A stretch of DNA of 64,000 nt from Lucinisca nassula (lineage: Eukaryota > Mollusca > Bivalvia > Lucinida > Lucinidae), in assembly GCA_963580285.1 (NCBI GenBank), contig OY757014.1, positions 100,814,072 to 100,878,071 of the forward strand, in the 5' to 3' direction. The notes beneath the pieces were generated by a model. The model was not told the DNA's origin. It saw only the letters and a program-made list of their open reading frames with translations, and made no database searches. This document shows positions 42,714 to 55,689 of the stretch, one piece after another (positions within the stretch are counted from its first letter, which is position 1; the number at the start of each line of letters is the position of its first letter). A program made the translations under genes and the position numbers.

Positions 42714-43255
42714 GTTGTTGCGGGGTCTATACCTTAGCGTGAGTTAATTTCAATATAAGTCCTGTTGCTTTAACACGACTTCTGGCCCAGAATAGCTTCA
42801 TACAGCTATGTTCATTGGATCTATATGAGCCTGATTTAAGATACTAATCAGACGCTAAATGTGCCTTACGCAAATTATCAAAGCTACGCTCCATCAGCAC
42901 TCTCAGTGCTTTGATTTGTTGGTTTTAGACTTACACATGATAAATCGGACTGTTGCAAATACAATTTAAGGAAAAATTAAAATTGGAAGGCCCACAATGA
43001 GAAATCCTAGTTCCATTTTCAATACAAAGCCCACGGGCAAGGAAATGGATACAACGCATATGATAAGACAAAAAATTTTCCGGGGAAAATGGTAGTTGTT
43101 TGGTCGTAGCACTGGTAAATTTCCATCTCAGATTAAGTTTTCCGATATTAATAATTAGTCCTACATAGTATAAAGCACCAATTGTGACTTTTAGGAAACG
43201 TTCAAAGCTTGTGTGCCTTGTCTTGCCATGCGCATTGCTCTGGTTCTAGCAGTAT

Positions 43256-44409
43256 AATCATCCGCTGTGGGGGATAGATGGTTTGCATTCATCGCGATCA
43301 TGAATTAGAGAAATGATATATATGTCCATGCAGTATTTCTGTGTTTTTTTTTTCTTTTGGCTGAAAATAAGGTAGATAACTTCGCCAAATTCGTGAGATA
43401 AACCTATTGCATGGTCATAAAAGGGCCTGATATGATTTGGCTCCTCCCCACTCCCATTCAAATCCAAATCCTCTTCAGTGTGCATCGTTTCCCTAACTAA
43501 CTGGCTTAGTTAATGGAAACATACAGAAACAAATTGTTTCGTCTTCATGTATATTCAGAATAACTTGAATTTTGATGTGTTTGTATTGAGTTATTAAATT
43601 ATGACGAAAATAAGTGTGATAAAAGTATATCCCTTCGAAAGAAAAAGACAACAGAAAGTGCCTTTGGAAGCACCTGATTATAGGTTTCAATTGGCGCATT
43701 AATATATCAGGTAGTACTGCTAACCATTTGTACACTAAGTGAGTCGTATCTAGATACCCAACCCACTTGCATTATCATGGAGATATACGAAAAAGAAACA
43801 TTGCAGGATCAAAATGAAACAGGTACCCAATTATTCCTTGGTTTCTTACTACATAAATGAGTGAGAACAACATATATTTATCTTGACTATGAACGGAGTT
43901 ATGGCAATTTTTATGTTGAAATTTATGAGAATGACCAACAATTAAGTTATGAAAAATTAAAAAAATAAACACAGAGTCCACCTTTCATTTTTTATATTTT
44001 CATCACATGTTAATGCATCAAAACTGTATCTGTATACAAAATATAAATTATGCACAAGCAAGGCTAGACTGTTATATTTTGAAAGACACAAAGATGGCAA
44101 AATTTTCAATTTCGGTCAAAATCAGCTGGGAGTAGGGGTAAAGTCATGGTAAAAACATTACCTTATCTGTGAATGACCAAATATTTTTATTGAGTGGTTT
44201 TCCGGGAAGTTGTATCTTTTCATTAAACTTAATTTGGTTATCACCAACATTTATGAAACAAATAATTAGTGTGTGTGTGTGGGGGGGGGGGGGGGGGCTG
44301 GGTGCAGATATAATGGAAAATCTTATCAGGCCCTTTGTACGCAGTTCTTCCTCTGATATAAGGCAAATAATAAAGTATGTACATGTATTGGTAACTGATT
44401 TTTTTTATG
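43256..44409. other. AT-rich DNA, no gene recognised
   Basis: No domain-bearing frame. (TG)n then poly-G at about 44268-44297. Confidence 0.4.
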
Positions 44410-44745
44410 TCGGCAACATTCTTTCATGGAGATCGATCATGAAACCTTTTCGACCGCCATTCTCTACCTTCCGCTGATTCAAGAAGGGCAGTTATCAATT
44501 TCGAGCGAAAGAATGTGCACTGTACTGGCTAACCGCTTAAGTATACGCTTGCCCAGGAAAAATGTGGATAGGTAAAATGACCGACTCAATAATGAGCAGG
44601 TGAGTTTACCTAAACGTAAGCGGTTAACCAGAATGTTCCACATTCTCTTGACCAATCTCCACGAAAGAATATTGCCGACCCCTGTAGGTATCGAACCCAC
44701 GTCCAGTCAGACGCGCACCCGACTGAACTACCGATGCAAGCCTAG
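44410..44745. mobile_element. two SINE family A copies in inverted orientation
   Basis: 44410-44585 reads plus (GTCGGCAACATTCTTTC, GATTCAAGAAGGGCAG, ATGTGGATAGGTAAAATGAC). 44588-44745 reads minus and ends with a tRNA-like head (GGTATCGAACCC B box, GAACTACCGATGC A box region). The pair would fold back on itself. Confidence 0.82.
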
Positions 44746-46489
44746 AGAGATAGGGGAGACAAAAAATTAAATAAGACAGAGAATACTAAGATACCTTCAA
44801 TTCATTTAATATACAGTCAAACTAAATTGTGTCAATTTCATTCAAACTTGTGTATGCAGAGTGATCTTGATCCATACTGTTTGCAAACATTATTCAAAAC
44901 ATTGTTGTTGGAACAGAGCAAACTTCTGCCTCATCCGAGGCGATTATAGCGTGCAGTCACAATATATACCAGTTACAAGAAATAAGGAAGTTTATCCCAA
45001 ATTATCTTTGGATCACATCCTAATATCCCGGTTTAGGTCAAAATGGGCGTAAAGTCAACATTACTTAAGGGGAATGGGTACACCTGACCCCAAAATTGCT
45101 ATCCATAGATTGTGATGAAACTTGTCATTTCGAAAATTTGCATTTTGTGCTTTTGAAATATAAAAAGAAAATCGATGGTACATGGATTAGTTTTCAAGAT
45201 ACTAGGTCACCAAAGTAAGGAGATACAGCATATTTTGAGTATTAAAAGTTACACACTTTTGGAACAGACATTGCATTCCTGGTATCTGATTTCTAAATCA
45301 CTGGGCAACAGAACAGTTTGGTAATCATCAATATTTCAAAAGCAATCTTCATAATAATTACTCATAATGAGAAACTGTCAAATCTATATCCACAAAAGAA
45401 TAAAAACGAAATATCAATGTAATGGCTAAGAATTCAGCCTCTGATAATTTACCTATTTCACTGCACATAGTTTTTAACAAAATCTGATCTGTAAAAAAAA
45501 CTACTCCTTAGATTACTGTCAAAAACTACTATGTCATGCAAGAAGGTATGTGGGTTAATACCAGACGGAGAAAATAACAGGTATATGGATTACTTTCTCA
45601 TATATTTTTCCAAATTTACATATACCCCCAAAAGAAAAGAAAAAATATTTTCAATCAAAAATATACATAGAGCAACACTTTCAGCATGTGCATACTATAT
45701 GTGTGTACATTTTTGAAATCAAGTATAGAACACATACAAAAATAAATTTTATTATAGGTCATTTACAGTATTAATTCCCAGCATTGCCAAAGAAATCAGC
45801 TATTCAGGGGTTCCGACTATCCCTCCCACATATTTAACAAAAGTCAATTTATTGGTGTACTACCAAGAATGTGTAAGCTTCAAGAAGTTAAATTAAGTGC
45901 AGTTTTTGGCATATGACACCATGAGAGCATAAACAAGCTTTAAAACAGCACAGCTTTCACTCATGGTCTATTAGTCATACTGACATGCATACTTTCATGA
46001 TGACTTTTAAAAAATGGAAATTCCACATAAACATGGAAATTGCTTGTCAAATAGTTACTTCAGTACTTTTTACTATCTCATTGACATTGCATTACATCAC
46101 TGGCATAAATGTAACATTTAGTTTGATAATCATATTATCTGCCATGAAATTGTGTCAGACAGGGGCATAATTCTATATCAGCTTTGTAATTTTACCCCAC
46201 CCACCTACATACATGTATTTTAACATGTCTTGAGATCTATAACCAGAGCATGAAGTAAATTGACTTTTGTGTTCTTTCAATTTAAGGTTATAATAGATGG
46301 ATTATTAATTTATTAAATGAGTTCAGTAGTTGGTATTATCTTGAGCCTTGGTGAGCATTAATTTTTAAGCATGAGATCTCAAAACGCAGCATATTTGTTG
46401 AATTTATCTTCATTAAAATTGTCCAAATTTAATGCCCAAGTTTTTCCTGTTATTCATTTCAAACCTTATATTTTTAATCCATGACTATC
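44746..46489. other. AT-rich DNA, no gene recognised
   Basis: Scattered short frames only. TAAGGGGAATGGGTACACC at 45066 is mirrored by AAGGTGTTCCCATTCCCC at 46757, possible terminal repeats. Confidence 0.4.
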
Positions 46490-46800
46490 TTTGGATAATA
46501 CACTTTATATAAAGAATTGGGGGTTACGAGGGTATGTATTATTTTCTTAGTGCTGCTCAAAACACAGATTAGGGATGCCATAAAGGGATGAACAGGCCTA
46601 AGCAAAAACTGCAGACCCAGATCAAACTGCTCCTGTCTCACCAGGGCCTACAATGTTTGCCAGGTTTAGACAAAACTAATTTGCAAATTCTTTCCTTTAA
46701 GAGTTGACCCCTATTGAAATTGGAGACCTAAATACTTTTGCATGGGTTGCCTCACGTGAAGGTGTTCCCATTCCCCATAACTACCCAACCTTGCGAAAGC
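46490..46800. repeat. composite of repeat scraps
   Basis: Degenerate MITE (TTTATATAAAGAATTGGGGGTTACG), a GATCAAACTGCTCC hairpin scrap and TTCTTTCCTTTAAGAGTTGACCCC shared with 11390. Confidence 0.5.
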
Positions 46801-47027
46801 ATGTCCTCAGAATGTTGAAATTTTTATGATTTCTATGGTATTAAATATCTACAATAAGGGTATTATGTACAAGAATCTACCATGTTTGTAGCAAAGATAA
46901 GAGTGATAATCCCAAAACTTAAGACAGAAATAATGCCATATTTTGAGACACAAAGGATAGCCTGTCACACTGGGGGTGTTATAATGTAAAGTGGATCCCA
47001 CCTTGCCATAAAAGCAAAATTTAACAA

Positions 47028-47257
47028 GTTTAACCCATTTTGTACCAAATGGAATCTTCTACCTTATATATAGCAGGAGTCCATTTCGAAATTTAGGATT
47101 GTCAGATTGAGTTTTCTTCAAAATTTATTTGGAAAATGGCTGAACATTTTGCAAACAGTGTAGGCCCTGATCAAACGCCACCTTCTGCGGCGTCTGATCT
47201 GGACCTGCACTGTTTGCCAAGGTACCCCTTTAGGGGTTTCTGGTACTAAATGGGTTA
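47028..47257. mobile_element. MITE with TTTAACCCATTTTGTACC ends
   Basis: Right end GGTACTAAATGGGTTAAA mirrors the left. Internal hairpin GATCAAACGCCACCTTCTGCGGCGTCTGATC. Confidence 0.82.
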
Positions 47258-47362
47258 AATCAACAACTGATTGCCATGGATGGCAATAATGAAAAAAGCA
47301 AACAGTCCAAAAAGTCTCAAGTAACTGATACAACTGATACAAAAATAGCAAAAGTTTTTATC

Positions 47363-47585
47363 ATGTACTTAAATCTTATCCTGCTGTTTTAAAGAACAAA
47401 CCCTACCTGTGCAAACAATGTAGATCTAGTTCAGATGGCTTATGAATGATCCATCTGATCAGAATCTTCACTTTTTGATATGCAGTTTGTGATTTGAATG
47501 AATTCATTATATCAAGTAATTTGATTGTTTGATAATCAGCAACAGAGTTTGGCTTAATTTATCTATTCAGCAGGGTAAGGGCTTA
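47363..47585. mobile_element. MITE H, diverged copy
   Basis: AAATCTTATCCTGCTG and CAGCAGGGTAAGGGCTT ends, internal CAGATGGCTTATGAATGATCCATCTGATC. Confidence 0.75.
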
Positions 47586-48194
47586 TTATCCTACAATTTG
47601 AAGCTGTACATTAACACATATAGTTCATTTGAATGTCCTTTCCATTAAAATGCAATATTCTATTTATATTGCAAAAGTGATTAAAATTTTCTGTAGCTTC
47701 CGTTAGCCGGATAAGTACCTTCTAAATTTAATGGAAGACATATATCCGTTGCCCCCTGCTCACCACGGGGAGGCGGAAGACAGAGCAGGATATTATTTCT
47801 AACTAAGAATTTCAAATGAAGTCACATGTAATTTATATATTTTGAGCAGTCACTTTTGTGGATAGAATTAAGTCACTTGAATACCTTAAAGCTAAGGGAC
47901 CATTTTACAGATTCAGATTCTCACTGACAACCATCAACTCTGTGTAAGCAGTCTATTTGTCATTGTTTCACTAGAGAGACAACTTCCATGCCTTTTTTAT
48001 CTTTCTTTCTCTTGTTTTATTTTTTCCATCAAAAGAGCCCTCCTGGAGAGGCATCTTGCTCTATCCTTCTGTCAGTGTGTTCTGTAATACCGCCTCACAG
48101 GCAATTTAGGATTTCTTTTTGGATAGAAACAAATACAAAATATTATGTAAAAAGCATCTTGCTCAAAGACACAACACGTGTACTGTTCCTTATC

Positions 48195-48202
48195 TATCTA
48201 TC

Positions 48203-48251
<49 letters not shown>

Positions 48252-48252
48252 C
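48195..48252. repeat. (TATC)n microsatellite
   Basis: About a dozen tetranucleotide units. Confidence 0.95.
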
Positions 48253-48274
48253 TAATACTGCGTCGGTCACATGT

Positions 48275-48571
48275 GACCATTACCGCAGGTGTACATTACA
48301 TACACTCCAGGTTTGCAAGATGAAAGCCTACACAGTAATCATGTTATTACGGTAGGTATTTTTAACCTGCACAGGGGATGGTTCTCCCTGCACAGGGGGC
48401 CTCCAGTTAGCGTCCCGATCCGAAGGACGGTGCACTTTATGACATTCATCCCTGCAAATGATGCCAATGGAGCGTGTTCGGACACCGAAATTTTATCGCC
48501 GCTGCCGGGGATCGAACCCGGGACCTCTAGCATCAGAGGCAAGTGCACTAAACACTGAGCTATCACGCTCC
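48275..48571 (-). mobile_element. SINE family B
   Basis: On the minus strand it begins GGAGCGTGATAGCTCAGTG with B box GGTTCGATCCCCGG. The tRNA-like head lacks a matching acceptor stem, so it is not a functional tRNA. Body contains GTTAACGG-like and CAGGTTAAAAATACC. Confidence 0.85.
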
Positions 48572-48587
48572 TTAGCACTTTCACTAC

Positions 48588-48652
48588 TAAAAGGAAAGAA
48601 TTTGCTCCTCAGGAGCAACTTTGCTTTGTAGGAGCAAATTCTTTCTTGTTAG
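48588..48652. repeat. hairpin AAAGAATTTGCTCC/GGAGCAAATTCTTTC
   Basis: Two mirrored arms around CTCAGGAGCAACTTTGC. Same family as 11355. Confidence 0.75.
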
Positions 48653-49974
48653 AGTTTCAAACTTCAGTTATAATTCTTTGTTTACAATGAAGGCTCCAAC
48701 GAATTAGAAGGCACTATGGTTGGCATAATGTGGAATATAGGTGGAAGAAACCATCAAACTAGGACGAAGGACCCCAACCATGCGATATGAAAAACCCTGA
48801 TCAAAGCAGATCAACACAAGTGAATGACTTAGCCTCTGCTTTGCCCTTTTCAGTACCCAAATTATTTGTTGAAATATGATTCTTTAACTATCACATGAAA
48901 ACTGTTAGTAACAATAAAAAACAAACTGGCAAATTTTATAGGTAAGCCAGTACTTGTTATGCTGGTATCTGATTATTTTATTTTCACTTATCAATAACAT
49001 TCTGGGGCTCCTCTGGAGCAGGTCAATAGAGTGATTAATCATTTTTGTCTGGTTTTAATTTTGAACTATTGTGTGTACATATTAAATGCCTAGTTCTTGA
49101 AAGATCACATATTAAAAACAGGCTTCAAACTCAACAGGCGAAGACTGGCGGAATACTCACACTTTCTATGTCTCAGCACTTTTTTCGAGTAGCTGCATAT
49201 GTAAACTTTGTTTACTTGCTCTGACACGGAGTCAACTTTAACAAACATGCCCTTTGCACTCCAAAAACATCATTTTTCTGTCATTTCACCTGCACTTCCT
49301 GGTAATGTCAGCCATATTTGTTTATGTTTCCGAATCTCCTTTTGAAGAGTAGCACTACCTTCCTTTGGGTAATACTAAAGCATGACATGAAGGTATTCCC
49401 ATTCCCCTTAAACACATCCCACAACGTATTTTTAGGATTTTTACAAAATCCTAAAAATATGTTGTGGGTCCATGTTAAGAGTTAATGAAAATAATCACAA
49501 TGTATACACAAACAAACAAAACCATAAATTTAAGTGTGGAAAAGGTAATTAAGAAAGCATGGAAACATGACAGGTCAACAAATCAGCCAGTTAACCAAGT
49601 GCTAATTTATCTTGTCTTCCAACAAGTTTAAACAAAATCATTAAATTTATCTTTTTTGTATAGTTATTAATTATTATGTCTTTGCTACCAACGATTTTGG
49701 CCAGTCATAATATCACAGGCTTAAAGTTATAGTTTAAAAGTAAAATAAAATTTCTAATTGATTTTGATTAAAATCTTCTTTAAAATGTTCCTTCCACAAG
49801 CATTACTGAAAACAAACCCAAAACAATAAATTGTCAATTTGAACTGGACATTATATTAACCTGGCTAAATTGTCCTACCCAAAAATTTTTGCTGGCCAAA
49901 TGGTCCTAGGGTCAAATCTTCCGGGCCAAATCGTCCTAGATTCATAGCTGGTGGGTGGGGGGTTTATTGCAAGA
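48653..49974. other. no gene recognised
   Basis: 49424-49466 is a stem-loop (ACAACGTATTTTTAGGATTTT mirrored by AAAATCCTAAAAATATGTTGT). Short GCCAAATNGTCCTAG repeats at about 49862-49944. Confidence 0.45.
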
Positions 49975-50605
49975 ACCAGAGCAATGCACATGCCAAGACA
50001 AGTCACACAAACTTTGAACGTTTCCAAAAGGCCACAACTGGTGCTTTAAACTATGAAGGACCAATTATTAATATCGGTAAACTTAATCTGAGATGGAAAT
50101 TTACTAGTGCTACCACCATACAACTACCATTTTCCCCGGAAAATTTTGTGTCTTATCATATTCGTTGTACCCATTTCCTTGTCCGTGGGCGTTGTATTGA
50201 AATTGGAACTAGGATTTCTCACTGTGGGCTTTCCAATTTCAAATTTTCCTTAAATCGTATTTGCAACAGTCCGATTTATCATGTGTATGTCTACAACCAA
50301 CACAAAAGTGCATGCCATCTTTCGTGGTTGAGTAGCTCCACTGTGTCCGGTTCTCCATTTGACTGGCTGTAACTATCGAATTCGGACCATCGAAGATAAA
50401 TTTGTGAATAATAATTGTCTTCAGTGTAGCTAATGTGAGCAGCCGTATTGATAAGTAAGCATAACTCGAGATCTAGAATAACAACAAACCTGCACATGTG
50501 ATGCCGATTCCGCCATTTTCTTCCTTATCCTGAGCGGAAAAACCTCCTTTTCTGTGCATTTGTTCCTTACCCTGTGCGCTTGCCTTTACCAGTATGGTGA
50601 TTACT
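49975..50605 (-). repeat. inverted-duplication arm 2, uninterrupted
   Basis: Reverse complement of the two parts of 40625-43255, without the 1.9-kb middle. Defines the likely ancestral continuous unit of about 630 bp. Confidence 0.82.
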
Positions 50606-50696
50606 GTATAGACACATCCAAAGTCTATGTCACATAAGGTCAAAGGTCATTAGCCTCGTTTTATTTTCTTTCTTCCTATTTCGCCTTAACCCTAGG

Positions 50697-50991
50697 TGGG
50701 GACACAGGCGGTGTATATTACATCCACATCAGTTTTGCAGGATGAAAGCCAACACAGTATTCATGTAATTACGGTAGGGTTCTTTAACCTGCACTGGGGA
50801 TTGCTCTCCCTGCACAGGGGGGCTCCAGTTAACGTCCCGATCCGAAGTACGGCACACTTTTTGACATTCATTCCTGCAAATGATGCCAATGGAGCGTGCT
50901 CGGACACCGAAATTTTATTCCCTGCCGGGGATCGAACCCGGGACCTCTAGCATCAGAAGCAAGTGCACTAACCACTGAGCTATCCCGCTCC
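50697..50991 (-). mobile_element. SINE family B
   Basis: Minus strand GGAGCGGGATAGCTCAGTGG head and GGTTCGATCCCCGG B box. Close relative of 48275-48571. Confidence 0.85.
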
Positions 50992-52284
50992 GCAAATGGG
51001 CATTATCTGACGGGCAAAAAGAAATTTCCGTTCCATACGCTACTTTTGATGTAGGACGAATTGTTCAGTTCTGTAATTACTGTTCTATCAAACTTTTTGC
51101 CACAAACCATTTTGGAAATTTATTTTAACTGCTTTTTTACGCATAAATTTGGATGGAAAATATATATGCTTTAATCTTATTTCCGTTCGTTAAATAACGC
51201 GCATCGACTACGTTTCGGTATGATGGTGGATAGTTATATAACGCTTATAGGCAACAAGATGTGCGATAAAATGTCAGAAGAGACTGGTTCTATATCATTT
51301 AATACTTCAAAAACGCAAAATGATAAGGATAAGTTAATTTTGTGGAGAAGAAAGGAGTTTAATTACATGATAAATATTCGAAATACACATTGACAGTATA
51401 CGGGGAGGTAATAGGCGCATGCGCAGTGAAAGTAAACAAAGTCACGTGTCAAAACATTGGACCCATCTACAGGCTTTCATCCTGCAAACCAGGAGTTTAT
51501 GTTATGTTCACTTGCGAGTAATGGTTAAATGTGACCGATGGCAGTAACAACAGAAAGATAGTTAAACACCTGGCTTGCATTTTAGTGCTTCAGATTGTGT
51601 TACGTTCAGTATTGTGCCTTCTTTATCGAAGAAATGCTTAAGAACCTTTCCTCCACACAACGACTGCGTTCAGTCATAACTTGACATATGGGTACAAATT
51701 ACATATCAAGTCACCCGACTGCTGGGATTGCAACTCCGACTACTGAAAATTGGAGTACAGAGAAAAACGTGCATATAACTTTGCTACCAATAAACAGAAA
51801 TATGTCAAACTTTCTAATTCTTCCCGTACCAACATTCTACAATGCGTGATAACATAATATATTTCTTTTTTACTTCAACACAGCACAACTTTACGCTTAA
51901 ACACATTTCGAACATGTACATTTCGTCAACAACGCTAAAATTGCCTGAAAACTCAGCCATCTCTTAATTCTGAAAGCCCCAATTTGGCCAGAAAGAACAA
52001 AATTACTTAAGTGATATTTCCAACTAAAAATATCACTACTACATTAAATACTTGTAAAGAACTTATCTACTGTATGACCCCGATACCCCAAAGCTTTCCA
52101 AAAATCCACACTCTTTGACTGGGCCAACACGCGACTACTGAAAATTTGGTGTACAGTGGTTCTCTAGCGTGGTTTACCTCGACGTTTTTCACGGATCGCA
52201 ACTATCAGGTGGTCGAGAAAATTTGCATATTACGCACCTGTTATTGCACTTTTTATCCCCCGACCGAATAGCGATCAGCCTGGC
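50992..52284. other. no gene recognised
   Basis: AT-rich. CTACTGAAAATTGGAGTACAG near 51740 and CTACTGAAAATTTGGTGTACAG near 52134 are related to each other and, inverted, to 39095. Confidence 0.4.
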
Positions 52285-52980
52285 GTCCGTCCGTTTGTCA
52301 GTCCGTCCGTCCGTCCGTCCGTCCGTCAGTAGACGCAACCTTGTGATGGCCATAACCCCTATACCCTTTGAGATTCATTGATAGTTCTTGGCACAATGGT
52401 TCACAAGGCTGAGACGGCGTGTCATGCGCAAGAACCAGAACTCTGAATGCCATACTTTTTTAGTTATCTCCCCTTTTAATAAAATAGAATGGCAACTTTT
52501 TGCTGACCATAACTCTAATACACTTTGAGGTATATTGATGGTACCTTGCACAGCTGTTCACAAGGTTGAGACAGCATGTCATGCACAAGAACCACAACTC
52601 TGGCTGCCATGGTTGTTGATTTATCTCCCCTTTTAATAAAATAGAATGACTACTTTTTGATGGCCATAACTCCAATACCCTATGAGATATATTGATGGTA
52701 CTTGGCACAATTGTATACAAGCTTGAGACGGCGCTTCATGCCGAGGAATCACAATTCTGGGTGCTATGATAAATATTTGAGTTATCTACCCTTCCAATAT
52801 AACAGTATGACCAGCTTGTGGTTTCCAATACTCTTTGAGACATATTGATGGTACTTTGTACAGAAATGCATGAGCTTTAGCAGGCATGGCATGCGCAAGA
52901 ACCACAGTTCTGAGTATCCTGTTTTTTAGTTATCTCTCCTGAAGTATAATCTTGTGATGGCCATAACTGCAATACTTTTG
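52285..52980. repeat. (GTCC)n start and tandem array of about 156-bp units
   Basis: CCGTCCGTCCGTCC run at 52303-52325, then units with GATGGCCATAACTCC, ATATTGATGGTACTTGGCAC, CATGCGCAAGAACCACA and TTATCTCCCCTTTTAATAAA (spacing 156 between 52478 and 52634). Four to five units. Confidence 0.85.
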
Positions 52981-52984
52981 CGAT

Positions 52985-53675
52985 ATATTGCTGGTTTAAT
53001 GCTGGTGCACTTTCTATTGGTGAACACTCTTCTGAAGGCCATATTGGCTTTTGGTCGAAGAATTTACCATCTCTTCTGATGGCTTTTTTTTCTAGAAAAT
53101 CCAACATAATAACACCTTGTGCACCCCAAAATACGGTTGCCATCATCTTGCCTCTAGACAGTTGCGTTTCGAACATCTTTGGCCTGGGAGCCTCCCGGCT
53201 GTACCCACTGGCGACTTTTAGTTTTATTCTCTGGCTCATAATAATGGACCCAGATCTCTTTTACAGTCATCAGATATTTACGAAAATGATCTTTCATTTA
53301 TCTGAACCGCTTCAACAATGCGCTATATACTGATGCTCTGGTTGCCATTTACTCATTGCTAAGGGATTTTGGGACCCAACGGTCTGTTAGCTTGAGCACT
53401 CCTCAGCGATTATTTAAAATTGTTGAAATTCTACCATGTGAAAAGTGTAATGCAGTCGCTATTTCTTCCACCTTAATTCGCCAGAACCCGTACGTTTTAC
53501 ACATCTCTTGATGGGCGTCCAGACCTGTTTTGGACGATGAAGCAGAAGGCCCATAAACATTGGTCAACTCGCAATATAATTCCTGACTTGTTTTCACTTT
53601 CAAATACGAGTACCGAATTACAAGACGGTACTCAACCTTTGACGAAAAGCTTACCTTTGCCCCGACAGCCATGTT
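52985..53675 (-). pseudogene. mariner transposase relic (N-terminal and central part)
   Basis: Minus strand. Start at 53672 encodes VEYRLVIRYSYLKVKTSQEL, the mariner N-terminal helix-turn-helix, then IKVEEIATALHFSHGRISTIL (second HTH). A frame-broken middle follows (decayed W-V-x-x-L). PRPKMFETQLSRGKMMATVF and WGAQGVIMLDFLEKK correspond to the mariner KVM-x-x-V-F-W-D motif, with the first catalytic Asp region lost or altered. Sequence then degrades into the tandem array at 52980, and the last catalytic region is missing. Non-functional. Confidence 0.82.
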
Positions 53676-54004
53676 TGACGTTCAATATCTTATAAGTGAC
53701 TGACACGATAAGGGTTCAACTTTGCTCTTATGCGTAAAACATGTATTGAAACAAAGCATGAAAATCTTTGTTGTCTCGGTCAATTGGAAATGGGATAGGC
53801 TGGTTACTAAACTGGCTTGCCCTCGTTTATTGGTAATTAAGATATAAGACATTGGAAAGGAATGGCTATCTTTGGAAAGGCCGGCAAAAAGCTACCAAGG
53901 TTTCAACTATGTTGTCACTGCTTGTACTTAATTGAAGAATATGACACATTAACTGCTTTATTCATGTTTATTGAAAGATGATATAGCAGAATACAGTGAA
54001 ATAC

Positions 54005-54200
54005 AACAATATACAATGAAATTCCCCCATAATTACGACCACCTAAATTTAAGACAAACTATGCTTTTAAAAGCATATTTAGAAGATTCCATGTATATTT
54101 TCTTCGTGTCCACACCCAGTGTGCTCTAGTGGAAGATCACATTTGGGACCTTTTGGAACAGTCCCAAAGGCGGTCCTAATGTTGGAATTTTATTGCATGT
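54005..54200. mobile_element. pogo-like MITE, diverged
   Basis: CAATGAAATTCCCCCATAATTACGACCACC mirrored by GGCGGTCCTAATGTTGGAATTTTATTG. Same general type as 25499. Confidence 0.65.
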
Positions 54201-55689
54201 AATTAAAGAAACAATCTCATTCTGAGTTACAGAACTATACCACAAAACAGCAAAGTTGCATAACAAGGTTGCATTACCATATTGCCTTTATGGCATCTAT
54301 CTAACAATTACCGATTTAAAACCATATCTAAATTTATATTAAAGGCAGTTATTCTTGTAAAAGAAGGACACACCGTGTGTTCATAATTGTTTTATTGCCC
54401 TCTGTGATATACTGTCTGTAGCAGATCAAAGGCGGTCCTTAACAGAGTGATTAGTAGCTCTTGTTGAATCCGTTTCTGAGACTCTTAAGGGTAAAATCAA
54501 TAATGTAAACTCTATTCAACAGTTAGTAAACTATTGATTTTCTCCAAGGAAGCTCCTTACCAGGACTTCTCTTCAGTTTGCACTGAGGGCTAGATGATAT
54601 TATGTAATGAAATGATAGCCCTCAATAACCAAGAATAAATGCCTTCAAGCAAAATACATGTAGTTAAATGATAAATCATATGATTTTGAGCAATTCAGAT
54701 CATTGCTTTAAACAAACAGATCAGGCTTATTTATAAATAAGCATTAATTGTTTTATAACTTGAACAATTTTGCCAGAGCTTGTGAGTAGAGTATGGTGAA
54801 AAGATAAACTTGACAATTATTATAACTTGACCTCTGTTTATAGTCATTCGCAAATTATTTGCCGCCCGGTTTACCTGTTAAGCCAAGAGATAGGACATGC
54901 AAAGGGAAAATAGAAAGAAATCAGACATTATACATGTATTATGTACAATGCAAACATGTGTAGGACTCCAACTGGAGATAGGTTAGCCTGTACATCTATT
55001 TGTCCTACACCTTAGTGCACTGACAGAGAATGATAGAATGTATATGAATACAGTACAAAATTTTTCTTTCCACCAAGCCTGCACTGATAGTATATTGTCA
55101 CCTGATTTAGGTACCGAGATGATACTAGAATTACGTCTTTAGCACATTGTACAATATACAATATTTTTTTTTTCAATGTAAACAGGAATTTTCCATCTGT
55201 ACTACGATCGAATTTTGAGTATTGATGGTGATGTTGAAAAAAATCCGAAATAATTCTGTTGGTGATGTAGATTTTTTTTATTTTAAATGAAAAATATAGA
55301 AGCCCGTGTATTACACTGAGTCGAGATATCATAAATTTATACTGCACTATATTTTCCCCATTCATTAGACAGACATTTATTAATGTGTTGCAAAAGGAAA
55401 GAAAAGTAAGTTTTTCTGTGTTGCAGGCAATGTTTGCAAAGAAAGAACTCTTTATTTCCTCCATACCTGCATTAATAAGAATTAAAGCAATGCATGGGTG
55501 GGAAGAAAATGTGAAACACAAATATACATGTTCTGAAAAACATATACAGTTAAGTGGTGACAATACACTATACAGCACAGCATGACCTATCTAGTAACTG
55601 AGGAGTATTCCGGTCAATTTAAAGTTACCGAAACGAAGTATAAGAATGGGGCAGGCATGGAATTACGGTGTTTTGCATATTAAAAGAGA
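54201..55689. other. AT-rich DNA, no gene supported
   Basis: A 188-codon open frame (55012-55578, minus) exists but has no recognisable domain and an AT-driven composition. Treated as chance. Confidence 0.4.

Larger units (their letters stand above)
40625..43255 (+). repeat. inverted-duplication arm 1, split by about 1.9 kb
   Basis: 40625-40951 and 42915-43255 match the reverse complement of 50605-49975: GGTAAAGGCAAGCGC, GAACCGGACACAGTAGAG, GGCATGCACTTTT, then ACACATGATAAATCGGACTG, CCGGGGAAAATGGTAGTTG and GCGCATTGCTCTGGTTCTAG. 40952-42914 is absent from the other arm. Confidence 0.82.

Noticed and set aside
48490..50991. Possible tRNA genes (tRNA-like A and B boxes)
   Set aside because: Acceptor stems do not pair and the heads continue into SINE bodies; they are SINE family B.
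55012..55578. 188-codon minus-strand frame
   Set aside because: Long but AT-driven, with no domain, no splice context and no paralogue in the window.
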